DNA of 64,000 nt from assembly GCA_002433075.1 (NCBI GenBank), contig DJHM01000047.1, positions 1-64,000 on the forward strand, read 5' to 3'. Of this stretch, positions 7,380 to 15,899 are shown in pieces. Positions within the stretch are counted from its first letter, which is position 1, and each line of letters begins with the position of its first letter. The notes beneath the pieces are model-generated. The model was given only the letters and a program-made list of their open reading frames with translations. It did no database searches and was not told where the DNA came from. Origin of the DNA: Latescibacteria bacterium UBA6620 (GTDB lineage: Bacteria; Latescibacterota; UBA2968). The position numbers were made by a program, and so were the translations under genes.

Positions 7380-8432
7380 GTGACCTTCGCGATGCTTGTC
7401 CTTGTTTTGTCGATATGCGTGTACTCAGCCGACACGCGTGCAGAAACGATTGCGGAGATTTCGGTCGAATCGACCTATGACTCCAATGTCTTCGGTACCT
7501 CAACCAACAACGAAGATTACCTGACGCAGGCAGGAACCTACATCGCGCATCGAGAAAAGACCGAGGAGTCGGACTTTCATCTCTTCTATGCCGGCACAGC
7601 CTATCTGTTTACGAAGTCGACGGATCGGTCCTTCTCGATGCACGACCTGGGTGTGAGCTACTCCAGAAAATTGGGGGACGGGCGGAATCGTCTTTACGCG
7701 GGGTCGACATTCAGAGCACGTCTCGATCGGGATATCTTTACGGTCTACGACTTCGATGGCTTCCTGGCGTTCGTGAACACCAAGTTCTACGCCACCCCAC
7801 GCACGATGTTGCGGGTGGGTTACTCTATGGAGAGGAGGAACTATTGGAATCTGGACGTTTCAGGTTATTCGGACCAGAACGTCTTTCTACAGGCCACGCG
7901 TTTCTTTCCGAGTCGCACCACCTTGCGAGGGGACCTGAGTTACGGTCAAAAGGACTACGCGGGATCCGAGGGGCAGGTGTTGATGGGTCTCCAGGTGGCT
8001 CAGGGACTGAGTGGGGGAACGGGTGTGAGCGTGAGATTCCAGCGGCGCATCAACGTGGAACCTGGAGATGCGGGAAACGCTCTCTCCGCGGACGAGGATA
8101 TTCTGTTCGATCGCTACGACTACGGAGGGAACGCGCTTTCCCTGACACTGACGCAGCAGCTGCCCTTTGCTGCTCGCCTCATCGTCAATGGGGCGTATGA
8201 GTCGCAGAGCTTCAACGGCCAGCTTGCTTTGGACGAAAACTTGATCCCGCTTTCGACGTTTGAAGAGCGAGTGGACCGAATCAGCGGGGCAGGCCTCTTC
8301 CTTGAGTTGCCGCTGACTTCGCGTCTCGAACTGGGCCTGGGTTATGACTTCGAGCGGTCACGTTCGAACGATGCGACGTACGACTATGAGGGTAGACACA
8401 TTGTCTCGGTCGGTTTCGACCTGGACTTCTGA
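7380..8432 (+). CDS. Outer-membrane beta-barrel protein
   Basis: A 350-aa predicted outer-membrane protein. GTG 7380 is chosen because GGGAGGG lies 6 nt upstream and a signal peptide (to about residue 22, DTRAE) begins there; the frame is open much further upstream but overlaps the previous gene. The body alternates polar and aromatic residues in beta-hairpins throughout (for example RNRLYAGSTFRARL, TMLRVGYSMERRNYWNL), and the protein ends in phenylalanine after VSVGFDLDF, the classic barrel C-terminus. It looks like a DUF560-like or capsule-type barrel but no subfamily can be named. The next gene starts right after its stop. Confidence 0.8.
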   Translation: MTFAMLVLVLSICVYSADTRAETIAEISVESTYDSNVFGTSTNNEDYLTQAGTYIAHREKTEESDFHLFYAGTAYLFTKSTDRSFSMHDLGVSYSRKLGDGRNRLYAGSTFRARLDRDIFTVYDFDGFLAFVNTKFYATPRTMLRVGYSMERRNYWNLDVSGYSDQNVFLQATRFFPSRTTLRGDLSYGQKDYAGSEGQVLMGLQVAQGLSGGTGVSVRFQRRINVEPGDAGNALSADEDILFDRYDYGGNALSLTLTQQLPFAARLIVNGAYESQSFNGQLALDENLIPLSTFEERVDRISGAGLFLELPLTSRLELGLGYDFERSRSNDATYDYEGRHIVSVGFDLDF

Positions 8433-8444
8433 TTGGAGCCAAGT

Positions 8445-8888
8445 TTGAGACGATCTCTTCCGTGGGTTGTTTTAACCCTGACTATCTCGTTGACGGTTCA
8501 GGGAAATGCGCTTAGTGAGCGTACTTTCCTCGACCTGCTCCCATCCGCGGAGCTGAACGCAGAACAGAAGGAATCGGTCGAGCAACTGCTGGAAGCACAT
8601 CGGGATGCGACCCGTAGAATCGATCAGCGTCACTCGGCAATGGTTCGGGCCTTCAGACGAGCGGTTGTTGCGGGGGATCCGAGTGTAGACGAACAGATGG
8701 CCACGCTGATCCGAATGGAGGCTGAACGTCTGGTCAAGGAAGCGCAACTGGGAGAGCAGATCAGAGACCTCCTGACTCCTGCGCAGATTGAACAGATCGT
8801 CTCGCTTCTACCCCAACTGAATGATGCGCGATCCACCGTGGGAAGTGCGCTTCAGACATATCACGACCGGGACCATCTCGTCTTTTAG
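8445..8888 (+). CDS. Small exported LTxxQ-like protein (Spy-like)
   Basis: A protein of about 147 aa. TTG 8445 has GGAG 6 nt upstream; a TTG at 8433 directly after the previous stop is the alternative. A signal peptide with hydrophobic core PWVVLTLTISLTVQGNA is followed by a helical body with LNAEQKESVEQLL and LLTPAQIEQIVSLLPQL, both LTxxQ-like motifs of the Spy/CpxP family. It lies between the outer-membrane barrel and a clearer Spy homolog, so a role in periplasmic protein quality control or metal response is inferred. Confidence 0.7.
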   Translation: MRRSLPWVVLTLTISLTVQGNALSERTFLDLLPSAELNAEQKESVEQLLEAHRDATRRIDQRHSAMVRAFRRAVVAGDPSVDEQMATLIRMEAERLVKEAQLGEQIRDLLTPAQIEQIVSLLPQLNDARSTVGSALQTYHDRDHLVF

Positions 8889-8912
8889 TCCACATCCAGA
8901 AGGAGGTTTTCG

Positions 8913-9419
8913 ATGAAAACGAATCTTGCTGTCGCTACTGTCCTGGCCGGGATCGTCCTCCTCACGGGAGACGTGTTCAGCCAGGAGCGAGGGCGCCATC
9001 ACCGCGGGCGCCATATGATGAGACATCGTCTTGAAGCCCTCGACCTGACGTCGGAGCAGAAGACCAAGCTCAAGTCGTTGAGGGCCGATGGGCAGAAGGA
9101 AATCGCACAGCTTCAGGCCGACGTCAAGATCGCCCGCATCGAGCTTCAAGAGGCGATGCACGAGCCGACGATCAAGCAGGCTGACGTCAACAAGGCTGTG
9201 GACAAGCTGAACACCGCGCGATCGAAAATGACGACGATTCGCGTGAACAATATGGTGGAGATGTCGAAAATCCTGACCCCGGAGCAGCGTGAGAAGATGA
9301 AGGAGATGCGACCTGCAGGACACGGTCGGAGAGGGGGATGGGGAATGCGCCATTGGGGCGGAATGGGTCGGGGGATGGGTGGTGAAATCGGAATCGATCA
9401 CAGCTCTGGCAGGATCTGA
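8913..9419 (+). CDS. Spy/CpxP family periplasmic chaperone-like protein
   Basis: A 168-aa exported protein with AGAAGGAGG before ATG 8913. The signal peptide ends near DVFSQ. It then has a His/Arg-rich stretch (HHRGRHMMRH), LDLTSEQKTKLKSL, a long amphipathic helix pair and ILTPEQREKMKEM: the paired LTxxQ motifs that define Spy/CpxP/ZraP. The C-terminus is rich in Gly, Met and His, suggesting metal binding. In enterobacteria such genes are induced by the Cpx, Bae or Zra two-component systems, matching the TCS 6 kb upstream. Confidence 0.85.
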   Translation: MKTNLAVATVLAGIVLLTGDVFSQERGRHHRGRHMMRHRLEALDLTSEQKTKLKSLRADGQKEIAQLQADVKIARIELQEAMHEPTIKQADVNKAVDKLNTARSKMTTIRVNNMVEMSKILTPEQREKMKEMRPAGHGRRGGWGMRHWGGMGRGMGGEIGIDHSSGRI

Positions 9420-9513
9420 ATCTGAGGCCGGCCGGGGATAGCCGATTCGCGTTCAAACACCCGGCAGGCTTTGACGGTACGGTGCCCCGGCTGGCCTCGT
9501 TACAGCAACGCAG

Positions 9514-9557
9514 AACAAGGGAAGGCCGTCTCTCCGCGGAGACGACCTTCCCTTGTT
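9514..9557. terminator. Long hairpin between convergent genes, probably bidirectional terminator
   Basis: A 12-bp stem (9514-9525 with 9546-9557), one mismatch and 6 more pairs lie between the + gene ending at 9419 and the - gene ending at 9591. There is no strong T-tract on either side beyond CCCTTGTT, so termination is inferred from position and stability. Confidence 0.6.
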
Positions 9558-9590
9558 CCAGACGACAGACGATACGTCGACGAAAGTCGG

Positions 9591-10568
9591 TTATCCAGTA
9601 TTTGTTTCCTCCGGGTCGGAAAGATTCCAGCCGGGTTTGGTCCCAGTTTCCCATTCGTCGGGCAGAGGCTCGGTGAGGGGTGCGTACAGTTCAGGGCGCC
9701 TGGCGCGAAGATATCGATGACCGGACGACACTTCGATCTTCTGTGGCGTGCAGAGGCCGACAACGACGTCGTCTTCCAGCACCGAAGACTCGACAATGAT
9801 CTCCCCGAAGGGGTCGATGATCATCGCATTCCCATTCTTGACGGTATCGTGATCGATGCCGATGGGGTTCGTGTAGACTGCGTAGACACCGTTTTCATAC
9901 GCCCGAGTCGGGAGCCAGCGCATCAGCCAGCCCCGAGCCTTGGGGCCGAGGAACTCCTGCCGAAGACTTACGGGATCTTTCAAGCGATTGTCCCACAATG
10001 TTTTATCGATGATTCCGCGGCCTGGCATATCGGAGGGCAATCCACAGGTCACGTGAGGCATAAAGATGATTTCGGCGCCCTTCATCGCTGTGAGTCGCAC
10101 GTTCTCGGGAAGGTTGTTGTCGTAACAGATGAGGATTCCACACCGGCAGCCCAGCAGGTCGAAAACTGTGAAACCCTCGCCCGAATCGATGTAGGGACTG
10201 ATGAACGCGTGCAGCTTCCGGTGCTTCGCCAGGTACCCATCCGGTGTGACGGCGACGTATGTGTTGAACATTCGATCCCCGTCGCGCTCGACCAGTCCTG
10301 CCATTATGGGGACGCCGTGCTTGAGAGAGAGCTCGGTCAGAGCCCTAGTCGAAGGCCCGTCGGGCACTGGTTCGGCCAGCTCGAGCAGTCGCTCACGGGA
10401 CAGCTCCTGGAGAAACGTGTAGCCGCTGATGCAGCACTCGTGGAAAGAGACGATCTCTGCGCCGTCGGCGACAGCCCGTTCCGTAAGGGTGTCGATGCGT
10501 GAGAGGTTATAGGCCTTGTCGGCGTCGTGGGCCTCGAACTGAGCCGCACCTATCCGGATGTCTTCCAT
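9591..10568 (-). CDS. Nitrilase-superfamily carbon-nitrogen hydrolase
   Basis: A 325-aa amidase of the nitrilase fold. The catalytic triad is visible: E44 in SFHECCISGY, K118 in KHRKLHAF and C148 in GILICYDNN. The overall pattern (AKHRKLH, ICYDNNLPENVR, NGNAMIIDPFGEII) is closest to N-carbamoyl amino acid hydrolases and beta-ureidopropionase, so a carbamoyl or amide substrate is likely. It starts 2 nt after the stop of the mannonate-dehydratase-like gene and is the last gene of the long minus-strand run, ending at the convergent hairpin. Confidence 0.88.
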   Translation of the reverse strand: MEDIRIGAAQFEAHDADKAYNLSRIDTLTERAVADGAEIVSFHECCISGYTFLQELSRERLLELAEPVPDGPSTRALTELSLKHGVPIMAGLVERDGDRMFNTYVAVTPDGYLAKHRKLHAFISPYIDSGEGFTVFDLLGCRCGILICYDNNLPENVRLTAMKGAEIIFMPHVTCGLPSDMPGRGIIDKTLWDNRLKDPVSLRQEFLGPKARGWLMRWLPTRAYENGVYAVYTNPIGIDHDTVKNGNAMIIDPFGEIIVESSVLEDDVVVGLCTPQKIEVSSGHRYLRARRPELYAPLTEPLPDEWETGTKPGWNLSDPEETNTG

Positions 10569-10570
10569 AT

Positions 10571-11539
10571 CTAGCTGTCCAGCGCCGTACCGTGAATCAA
10601 CCCACGCATATAGCCGACCGCGAAGAGTCGGCCGAGAAAGTTGTACCCTCCGGTATCCTCTTCGTCGATCGCGAATGTGGGGGTGTGGTCGGGGCGGATA
10701 ACGCCGTCGAAGCCGACTTCGCTGTAAGCTCGGACACAGGCGGCCATATCGGTTTCGCCATCGTCGTGGAACGATTCGCTGAATGTGGGAACCTTGCCGT
10801 GCAAGTCGCGGAAGTGGGCGAAGAAAATCTTCCCCTTACCTCCGAAGTGGTGGATGTTCTCGGCGATGTCGACGTCCATCGCTTTGAAGTTGCCCTGACA
10901 GAAGGTCAGACCGCTATGATCGCTCGGCACGAGATCGAGGACACGATCGAACGCTTCGGGGCTTTTAATGATTCGGGCCACCCCTCGAATCGGTCCCATC
11001 GGTGGATCGTCGGGGTGGAGACCCTGTTTGACGCCAGCCTCTTCAGCGACGGGGATCACGCGCTTCAAGAAATATTCGAGATTCTCCCACAGGCGGTCCT
11101 CGCTGATCTCCCCATACTCGGTAATCTCCGGGGCGGCCTCCATATCGCGATGATCGTAGGTGCTGGCCAGCGCGTCCCCGCGTGTCCGGGTGGTGAGCGA
11201 TGTGCGCATCCAGCCGAAGACGGCCATCCAGTTGTAACACATCGTCGGAATGCCAGCCGCACCCAGGTTCCGAATGGTCTGACAGTAGTCGTTGATTTCT
11301 TCATCGCGGCCGTCCAGACCCAGCTTGACGGCATCCGAGATTGGTACGGACTCGACGACGGACCAACGAAGGCCGAGGTCTTCGATCCTCTTCTTGTGCC
11401 GGAGGATTTCAAGATAGTCCCACACGCGACCGTCTCGACGGCCGCCGGGCAGGGTGGTGACGACATCACGCACGTCCATCTGGAGCGCGGTCTTGAGGTT
11501 GTCGTCGGAGAAGGGGCGAATGACGAGTCCGATTTTCAT
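10571..11539 (-). CDS. Mannonate dehydratase-like TIM-barrel enzyme (UxuA family)
   Basis: A 322-aa protein. Signature segments match D-mannonate dehydratase: GIPTMCYNWMAVFGWMRT, a metal-ligand HPDDPPMGPIRG, GLTFCQGNF and HFRDLHG. In the family this enzyme removes water from D-mannonate to give 2-keto-3-deoxygluconate in hexuronate breakdown, using a divalent metal. ATG 11539 with AAGGAAG upstream is preferred over an earlier ATG at 11593. The 5' end overlaps the PIN-toxin gene by 74 bp. At 322 aa it is shorter than E. coli UxuA (about 394), so a related substrate is possible. Confidence 0.85.
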   Translation of the reverse strand: MKIGLVIRPFSDDNLKTALQMDVRDVVTTLPGGRRDGRVWDYLEILRHKKRIEDLGLRWSVVESVPISDAVKLGLDGRDEEINDYCQTIRNLGAAGIPTMCYNWMAVFGWMRTSLTTRTRGDALASTYDHRDMEAAPEITEYGEISEDRLWENLEYFLKRVIPVAEEAGVKQGLHPDDPPMGPIRGVARIIKSPEAFDRVLDLVPSDHSGLTFCQGNFKAMDVDIAENIHHFGGKGKIFFAHFRDLHGKVPTFSESFHDDGETDMAACVRAYSEVGFDGVIRPDHTPTFAIDEEDTGGYNFLGRLFAVGYMRGLIHGTALDS

Positions 11540-11972
11540 GAAAGCTTCCTTCGCGAAGACCGACTGAATCGGTCGGATAGATACAGGCGTCAATGAGTTC
11601 GACTGTGACCTCGCGAAAGGACGCGAGCGCGTGGTCTGTCGTCAGAAGGACGTCGGAGCCGGAGGCAACCGCAGACGCAGCGTGAAGGGCGTCCGGGATT
11701 TCGTACTTATAGTGCGCGCGTAGAACTATGGCCAGGTCTACCACGATCGAAGTCAACGCGATCTTCTCCGCAGAATCAAAGAAAGAGTCGTAGCTCTCCA
11801 GCCACGGATCGTCCGATTCCTGGATCGGCTTGACACGGCACTCCATTCTCGTCAGATCGCTGACCACCAGCTGGTTCGCCGTATTTCCAATCCATCGATT
11901 GACTGCCTCCCGGAACTCCTCGGACTGCTCGACGAAATAGATGACCGGAGCCGAGTCGAGATAAATTCTCAA
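11466..11972 (-). CDS. PIN-domain toxin-like ribonuclease
   Basis: A 168-aa protein read from TTG 11972, 4 nt after the antitoxin stop. LRIYLDSAPVIYFVEQ gives the first acidic residue of the PIN active site; RMECRVKP, YEIPDALHAASAV (with the conserved D) and DVLLTTDHALASF give the rest. PIN toxins cut RNA in a Mg-dependent manner. Typical length is 130-145 aa; here about 40 residues after VTVELIDAC look unrelated to PIN domains and run 74 bp into the mannonate-dehydratase-like gene, which suggests a displaced stop or an old junction. Confidence 0.75.
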   Translation of the reverse strand: MRIYLDSAPVIYFVEQSEEFREAVNRWIGNTANQLVVSDLTRMECRVKPIQESDDPWLESYDSFFDSAEKIALTSIVVDLAIVLRAHYKYEIPDALHAASAVASGSDVLLTTDHALASFREVTVELIDACIYPTDSVGLREGSFHENRTRHSPLLRRQPQDRAPDGRA

Positions 11973-11976
11973 GGGT

Positions 11977-12276
11977 TTAGCCCCAGCCTTTACGTGCTTC
12001 GCGAATGCGTTCGTCGACTTCCTCCCTGTTGGGGGGCGTGTGTCCTCGTGCTCGTTGGGTCTCCCATATTCGTTCCATCTTTTCGAGAAGGCCTTCTGGG
12101 CTAGGGTCCCTATATCTGGGCCGAGAATCCTCCGCCACGCGGTCGGGTCTCGAGGGCTCGTCAAAAAGCATACGCCTCAGTGCCTCTCGAACGACCTCGC
12201 TGGTCGATCCATACATCCCTGACTTTACCCTCTCCCGCACCAGTCGGTCGAGTTCGGGTGTGAGGTTGACGTTCAT
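11977..12276 (-). CDS. ParD-like ribbon-helix-helix antitoxin
   Basis: A 99-aa protein. MNVNLTPELDRLVRERVKSG then STSEVVREALRRML is the ribbon-helix-helix of the ParD/CC2985 antidote family. ATG 12276 has GGAGG upstream and fits the family start; an earlier ATG at 12327 does not. The C-terminal half is charged and probably disordered until it binds the toxin. The partner is a PIN protein rather than the usual ParE, a mixed pairing. Such antitoxins normally repress their own promoter. Confidence 0.8.
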   Translation of the reverse strand: MNVNLTPELDRLVRERVKSGMYGSTSEVVREALRRMLFDEPSRPDRVAEDSRPRYRDPSPEGLLEKMERIWETQRARGHTPPNREEVDERIREARKGWG

Positions 12277-12304
12277 TCCTTGCCTCCGTTCAGGCGGGGT
12301 GGGC

Positions 12305-13186
12305 CTAAAATGTCCCGAATAGAGCAAGGATTGTCATTAATTGGCCAATATTGGCCGATGAGGGCGAGACTTGAGGTTCTCGTGGCAGGCGGTTCTGGGG
12401 TTGGACGATCTGTCGACGGTCCGGTGTAAGACGATCGAGTAGCTCTGGTGACGGCTCGTAGCCGTGGCGGAAGTTGCCCCAGGAGGGGCCGTATCGATAG
12501 ACGCAGATGCGGCGGGTCCCCTCGTTGACGCGTTTGGCAGAGCCGTGACAGCAGGCGTCTACGAAGACGAGAGCGTCTCCCGCATTCATATACACCTCCT
12601 CTGCATATTCCAGCCCGTCGACGGACCCACCCTCCTGCATTCGATGGAGATCGAATTCAGGTGGCGCGAAGTTCTGCTTGTGGCTTCCCGGGATAATCAT
12701 CGTTCCCCCGTCGCCCGGCCCGATGTCTGTCAGGGCGATGAGGACGTTGACCTGACAACAGAGAAACTTGCCGTTATACACACGGAACTGGTTCCGCTTG
12801 ATGCCGAAGTGGTTCCCCGAGTGGAGGCCGATGGCTTCGCCGGGCTCGCGAAAGTTGACGAAGTTCTCGTCGATGAAAAGGGGCCCGTGTTTGTAGTCGA
12901 ACGTGTCTTCGCCACCGACGAAGGTCTTGAGGTGATCGAACCACGAGGGATGGTCGATGAGTTTTTCGAACGGCGCACCGGCTTCGTAAATCTGTTGATA
13001 GTTGAGACCGTCCGTCGTGCCGTAGTCGTGGCCGTGAACGTAGCCATACCACTCACCGGGCTTCAGCCTGGGGATGGTGTCGATTGTGCCGTTGAGCTCG
13101 GCGACCTCCTCGGGGGAGAGCGCACCCTCCAGCTTGAGGAAACCACGCAGGTCGAAAAGGTAGATGTCGCGTTTGGAGACAGGCAT
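12305..13186 (-). CDS. Phytanoyl-CoA dioxygenase family protein (HSG variant)
   Basis: A 293-aa Fe(II)/2-oxoglutarate-type jelly-roll protein. N-terminal FDLRGFLKLEGALSPEEV, then GDGGTMIIPGSHKQN and the second metal histidine plus 2OG-binding arginine in CCHGSAKRVNEGTRRI, place it in PhyH. Where PhyH has HxD, this protein has H122-S-G124 (codons at 12823-12815), as do three paralogs here, so the metal-binding carboxylate is apparently missing. The substrate is unknown. The last 20 residues (SSANIGQLMTILALFGTF) look like a non-native tail. It lies between the ABC exporter and the toxin-antitoxin pair. Confidence 0.85.
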   Translation of the reverse strand: MPVSKRDIYLFDLRGFLKLEGALSPEEVAELNGTIDTIPRLKPGEWYGYVHGHDYGTTDGLNYQQIYEAGAPFEKLIDHPSWFDHLKTFVGGEDTFDYKHGPLFIDENFVNFREPGEAIGLHSGNHFGIKRNQFRVYNGKFLCCQVNVLIALTDIGPGDGGTMIIPGSHKQNFAPPEFDLHRMQEGGSVDGLEYAEEVYMNAGDALVFVDACCHGSAKRVNEGTRRICVYRYGPSWGNFRHGYEPSPELLDRLTPDRRQIVQPQNRLPREPQVSPSSANIGQLMTILALFGTF

Positions 13187-13265
13187 CGAGAGAATCCTGA
13201 AATCGGAGCAAGAGAAGAGGCGAATTCACGGCGGAAACGTAGTGTGTTGACGAAGAAGGGGCAAG

Positions 13266-14051
13266 TCAGGCAGAGGCGCCGGAGTAGTTGCGCAAACCGT
13301 AGCGCCAGAAAAGGCGGGAGACGGCAATCATCAACGTGGCGACGCCGATGTCGAGCCCGAGCGTCTGCGCGTCGAGACGTCCGATGAGGCCTTCCGCGGG
13401 AACGGTGATGGCAAAGGCGATGGGAACGATGAAAGTCAGAACGAACTTCAGCCAGTAGGGATAGAGACCGATCGGCCAGCGACCGGCCTGGTACATCGCG
13501 TCGAAAATGACGAGGATGTTGTCGATTCGGATGAACCAGAAGGACAGGGTCGACAGGATTAGAAAGAAACTGTAGACGATGGCTCCGCCGCACGTAAGGG
13601 TGACGGCGAACGCGATCGTTTCGTCGAATCCGACGTCGAGCCCGCGATTGAAAAGTGCATAACCAAGGACGATCGAGCCGAGCACGAAGTCGGTGAGTTT
13701 CCAGATTCGAACCTGTGCGATGCTCACGAGAAATTGGGCGTCTTCTGGTTTCGTCAGGGTGTAATCCAGAGTCCCCTCCCGCACGTCTTCCATCAGTCTG
13801 GACATACTGGGTCGGATCAGCAGTCCCACCAGCCCTCCCACGATCAGGTAGACGCCGAGCAATGCCAGGATGTCGTTCGGTCTCCAATCGCCGAGTGTCT
13901 CGGTATGGGAGAAGACGACGAGGAAGCCGACCAGGGCGGTGAGGAGGCTCATCCCGGACTGAAGTAGCTGGACGAGGAAGTTCATCCGATAGGCGAGCTC
14001 GTTCAGGATGCCGATGCGCATAAAGGTCCAGAAGAGATGAACTTTGTGCAC
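13266..14051 (-). CDS. ABC-2 type transporter permease, second subunit
   Basis: A 261-aa inner-membrane protein with six predicted transmembrane segments and the WRPNDILALLGVYLIVGGL / MEDVREGTLDYTLTKPEDAQF motif region shared by ABC-2 permeases of the DUF990/ABC2_membrane_6 group. GTG 14051 starts one base after the TGA of the preceding permease gene (TGACGTG), indicating coupled translation; ATG 14021 is an alternative. With the other permease and the ATPase it forms an exporter; family members have been linked to export of small hydrophobic or antibiotic-like compounds but the substrate here is unknown. Confidence 0.85.
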   Translation of the reverse strand: MHKVHLFWTFMRIGILNELAYRMNFLVQLLQSGMSLLTALVGFLVVFSHTETLGDWRPNDILALLGVYLIVGGLVGLLIRPSMSRLMEDVREGTLDYTLTKPEDAQFLVSIAQVRIWKLTDFVLGSIVLGYALFNRGLDVGFDETIAFAVTLTCGGAIVYSFFLILSTLSFWFIRIDNILVIFDAMYQAGRWPIGLYPYWLKFVLTFIVPIAFAITVPAEGLIGRLDAQTLGLDIGVATLMIAVSRLFWRYGLRNYSGASA

Positions 14052-14052
14052 G

Positions 14053-14847
14053 TCAGGCCCCCACGGCTGAATATTTGCGAACGCCACGCCACCAGACGAT
14101 GCGGTGAAGGCCGAAACTGAAGACAAGCCAGAGGACCTGCATCGTAAGTCCGTGGGCGATCTCTCCGTTCGTCAGGCGACCCAACAGCAGTTCGACCGGG
14201 AACGCGAGCATCCATTGAAAGGGCAGCGCATCCCCGACCTCTCGAAGCCAGTCGGGGAGCAGCCCGAGAGGTGCGATCCTCCCGGTGAGAAATAGCCCAA
14301 GTAGAAAATAGACCTGGTTGAAGGCTTCGTTCCTGGTTGTCCAGAAGGCGACGAGGGCGAGCGCCCATTCGATGAAAAAGCGCATCACGTAGGACAACAC
14401 GACGGCGAGAAGGAAGAGGATGAACAGATCTGCGTGGAAAGTAAAGACGGGTGCGAAGAGCAGCCCGATGAACAAGGCTGCGGGGAAAATGATAACGGTC
14501 ATCAACACCTTGTAACCGATGTTGTCCGCAATATCGCTGTGAATGGGATGAATCGGTTTAAGCAGGACGGCGGACAATGTGCCACTGCGGACACGCCATT
14601 CGTATTCGTGCATAATCCACGTGAACGTGTATTGCTGAACGATCATCAGCACGATGTAGTAGGCGGCGAAGGTGCCCGGGGTGTAGCCGCCGACTTCACC
14701 GCCACGCGATTTGGCGACCGCCGTCCAGACGACCAGGTAGATAATGGGTTCGATCACCCGCCAGATCATCCAGATCAGCATCGAGGCCCGATACTGGAAC
14801 ATCACGGCGATGGACGTCTTCAGGTAGGCGAGGTAGATGGAGAGCAT
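14053..14847 (-). CDS. ABC-2 type transporter permease, first subunit
   Basis: A 264-aa polytopic membrane protein (about six helices) beginning MLSIYLAYLKTSIAVMFQYR. WIMHEYEWRVRSGTLSAVLLKPIHP is the conserved cytoplasmic loop of this permease group, equivalent to the EGTLDYTLTKP loop of its partner. It is encoded 65 nt after the ATPase gene and is coupled to the second permease. Together they would make a heterodimeric pore. Confidence 0.87.
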   Translation of the reverse strand: MLSIYLAYLKTSIAVMFQYRASMLIWMIWRVIEPIIYLVVWTAVAKSRGGEVGGYTPGTFAAYYIVLMIVQQYTFTWIMHEYEWRVRSGTLSAVLLKPIHPIHSDIADNIGYKVLMTVIIFPAALFIGLLFAPVFTFHADLFILFLLAVVLSYVMRFFIEWALALVAFWTTRNEAFNQVYFLLGLFLTGRIAPLGLLPDWLREVGDALPFQWMLAFPVELLLGRLTNGEIAHGLTMQVLWLVFSFGLHRIVWWRGVRKYSAVGA

Positions 14848-14912
14848 TGGGATTGCCGTATCGTGGAATTACCGTATTTGGAAATCCAAGAGCGGGATGC
14901 GTTGGCTCAGAG

Positions 14913-15899
14913 CTACGACTCCGCATTCTCCGAAGAAAAGACCTGCTCGATCACATTCTCTATCGGAGGGTCTTCGACGGTCAGGTCAATCACGGGCAGG
15001 TCCGCGAGCAGCCGTCCGGTGACTTCGGGAGTGACCGCCTTGTCGACGCTGATCTTGTAACGGGCGCCTTCCTGTTCCACAACGTCCCCATATTCGCTGA
15101 GGTCGGCAGACTCGGTGTCGAGTTCGATCTGGATGGTCTTGTGAGGAGAAAATCGGGCGACGAGGTCGGTGAGCGGTCCGTCGAACAGGACGCGTCCGTG
15201 ATGGATAACGATCACACGATCGCACAGTGCTTCGACGTCGGCCATATAGTGGCTGGTGAGGAGGACGGCGGCTCCGTGCTCGCGATTATACGCGCTGATG
15301 AATTCCCGGATCCGGCGCTGCATCGTGACGTCGAGGCCGATCGTGGGTTCATCCAGGAACAGAACGCTGGGACGGTGAAGGAGTGCGGCGGCGATTTCGC
15401 ACTTCATCCGCTCGCCGAGCGAAAGGTTGCGGACGGGTTTCTGAAGAAGCTCGCCGAGGTCGAGCAATTCGGTAAGTTCGTCGATGGTCGACTGATAGTC
15501 GCTGCGTGGTACCCGGTAGACAGCGCGGTTTCGCTCGAGCGAATCGATTACGGGGATGTCCCAGACGAGCTGGTTCCGTTGTCCCATTACGAGCGTAATG
15601 TCGCTCAGGAAATCGCGGTGCCGTTTCGAGGGTATGTGTCCGAGCACGTGCGCTTCGCCCGATGTCGGGTAGAGGAGTCCGGACAGCATTTTCAGGCTGG
15701 TCGTTTTGCCCGCCCCGTTCGGCCCGAGAAAGCCGACAATCTCTCCCTCATCGACGGTGAAGCTGATCTGGTCGACCGCTTTGACCTCGCGCGTTTTCCG
15801 GTGGATGAGGCTCTTGAACGCCGCCGAGAGGCCGGCCTCGCGTTCGGGAACCACATAGGTCTTGCTGAGCTGACTGACCTGGATCGCGGGCATCGTCAT
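14913..15899 (-). CDS. ABC transporter ATP-binding protein
   Basis: A 328-aa ATPase of the NatA/DrrA-like exporter group. Walker A is GPNGAGKTT, the Q-loop is near LVMGQRNQLVW, the signature is LSLGERMKCE, Walker B is VLFLDEP and the switch histidine is in LLTSHYM. About 90 residues beyond the core form the C-terminal domain seen in two-permease systems. Its ATG overlaps the TGA of the enolase-superfamily gene upstream (ATGA), so the transporter is translated together with that enzyme. Confidence 0.93.
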   Translation of the reverse strand: MTMPAIQVSQLSKTYVVPEREAGLSAAFKSLIHRKTREVKAVDQISFTVDEGEIVGFLGPNGAGKTTSLKMLSGLLYPTSGEAHVLGHIPSKRHRDFLSDITLVMGQRNQLVWDIPVIDSLERNRAVYRVPRSDYQSTIDELTELLDLGELLQKPVRNLSLGERMKCEIAAALLHRPSVLFLDEPTIGLDVTMQRRIREFISAYNREHGAAVLLTSHYMADVEALCDRVIVIHHGRVLFDGPLTDLVARFSPHKTIQIELDTESADLSEYGDVVEQEGARYKISVDKAVTPEVTGRLLADLPVIDLTVEDPPIENVIEQVFSSENAES

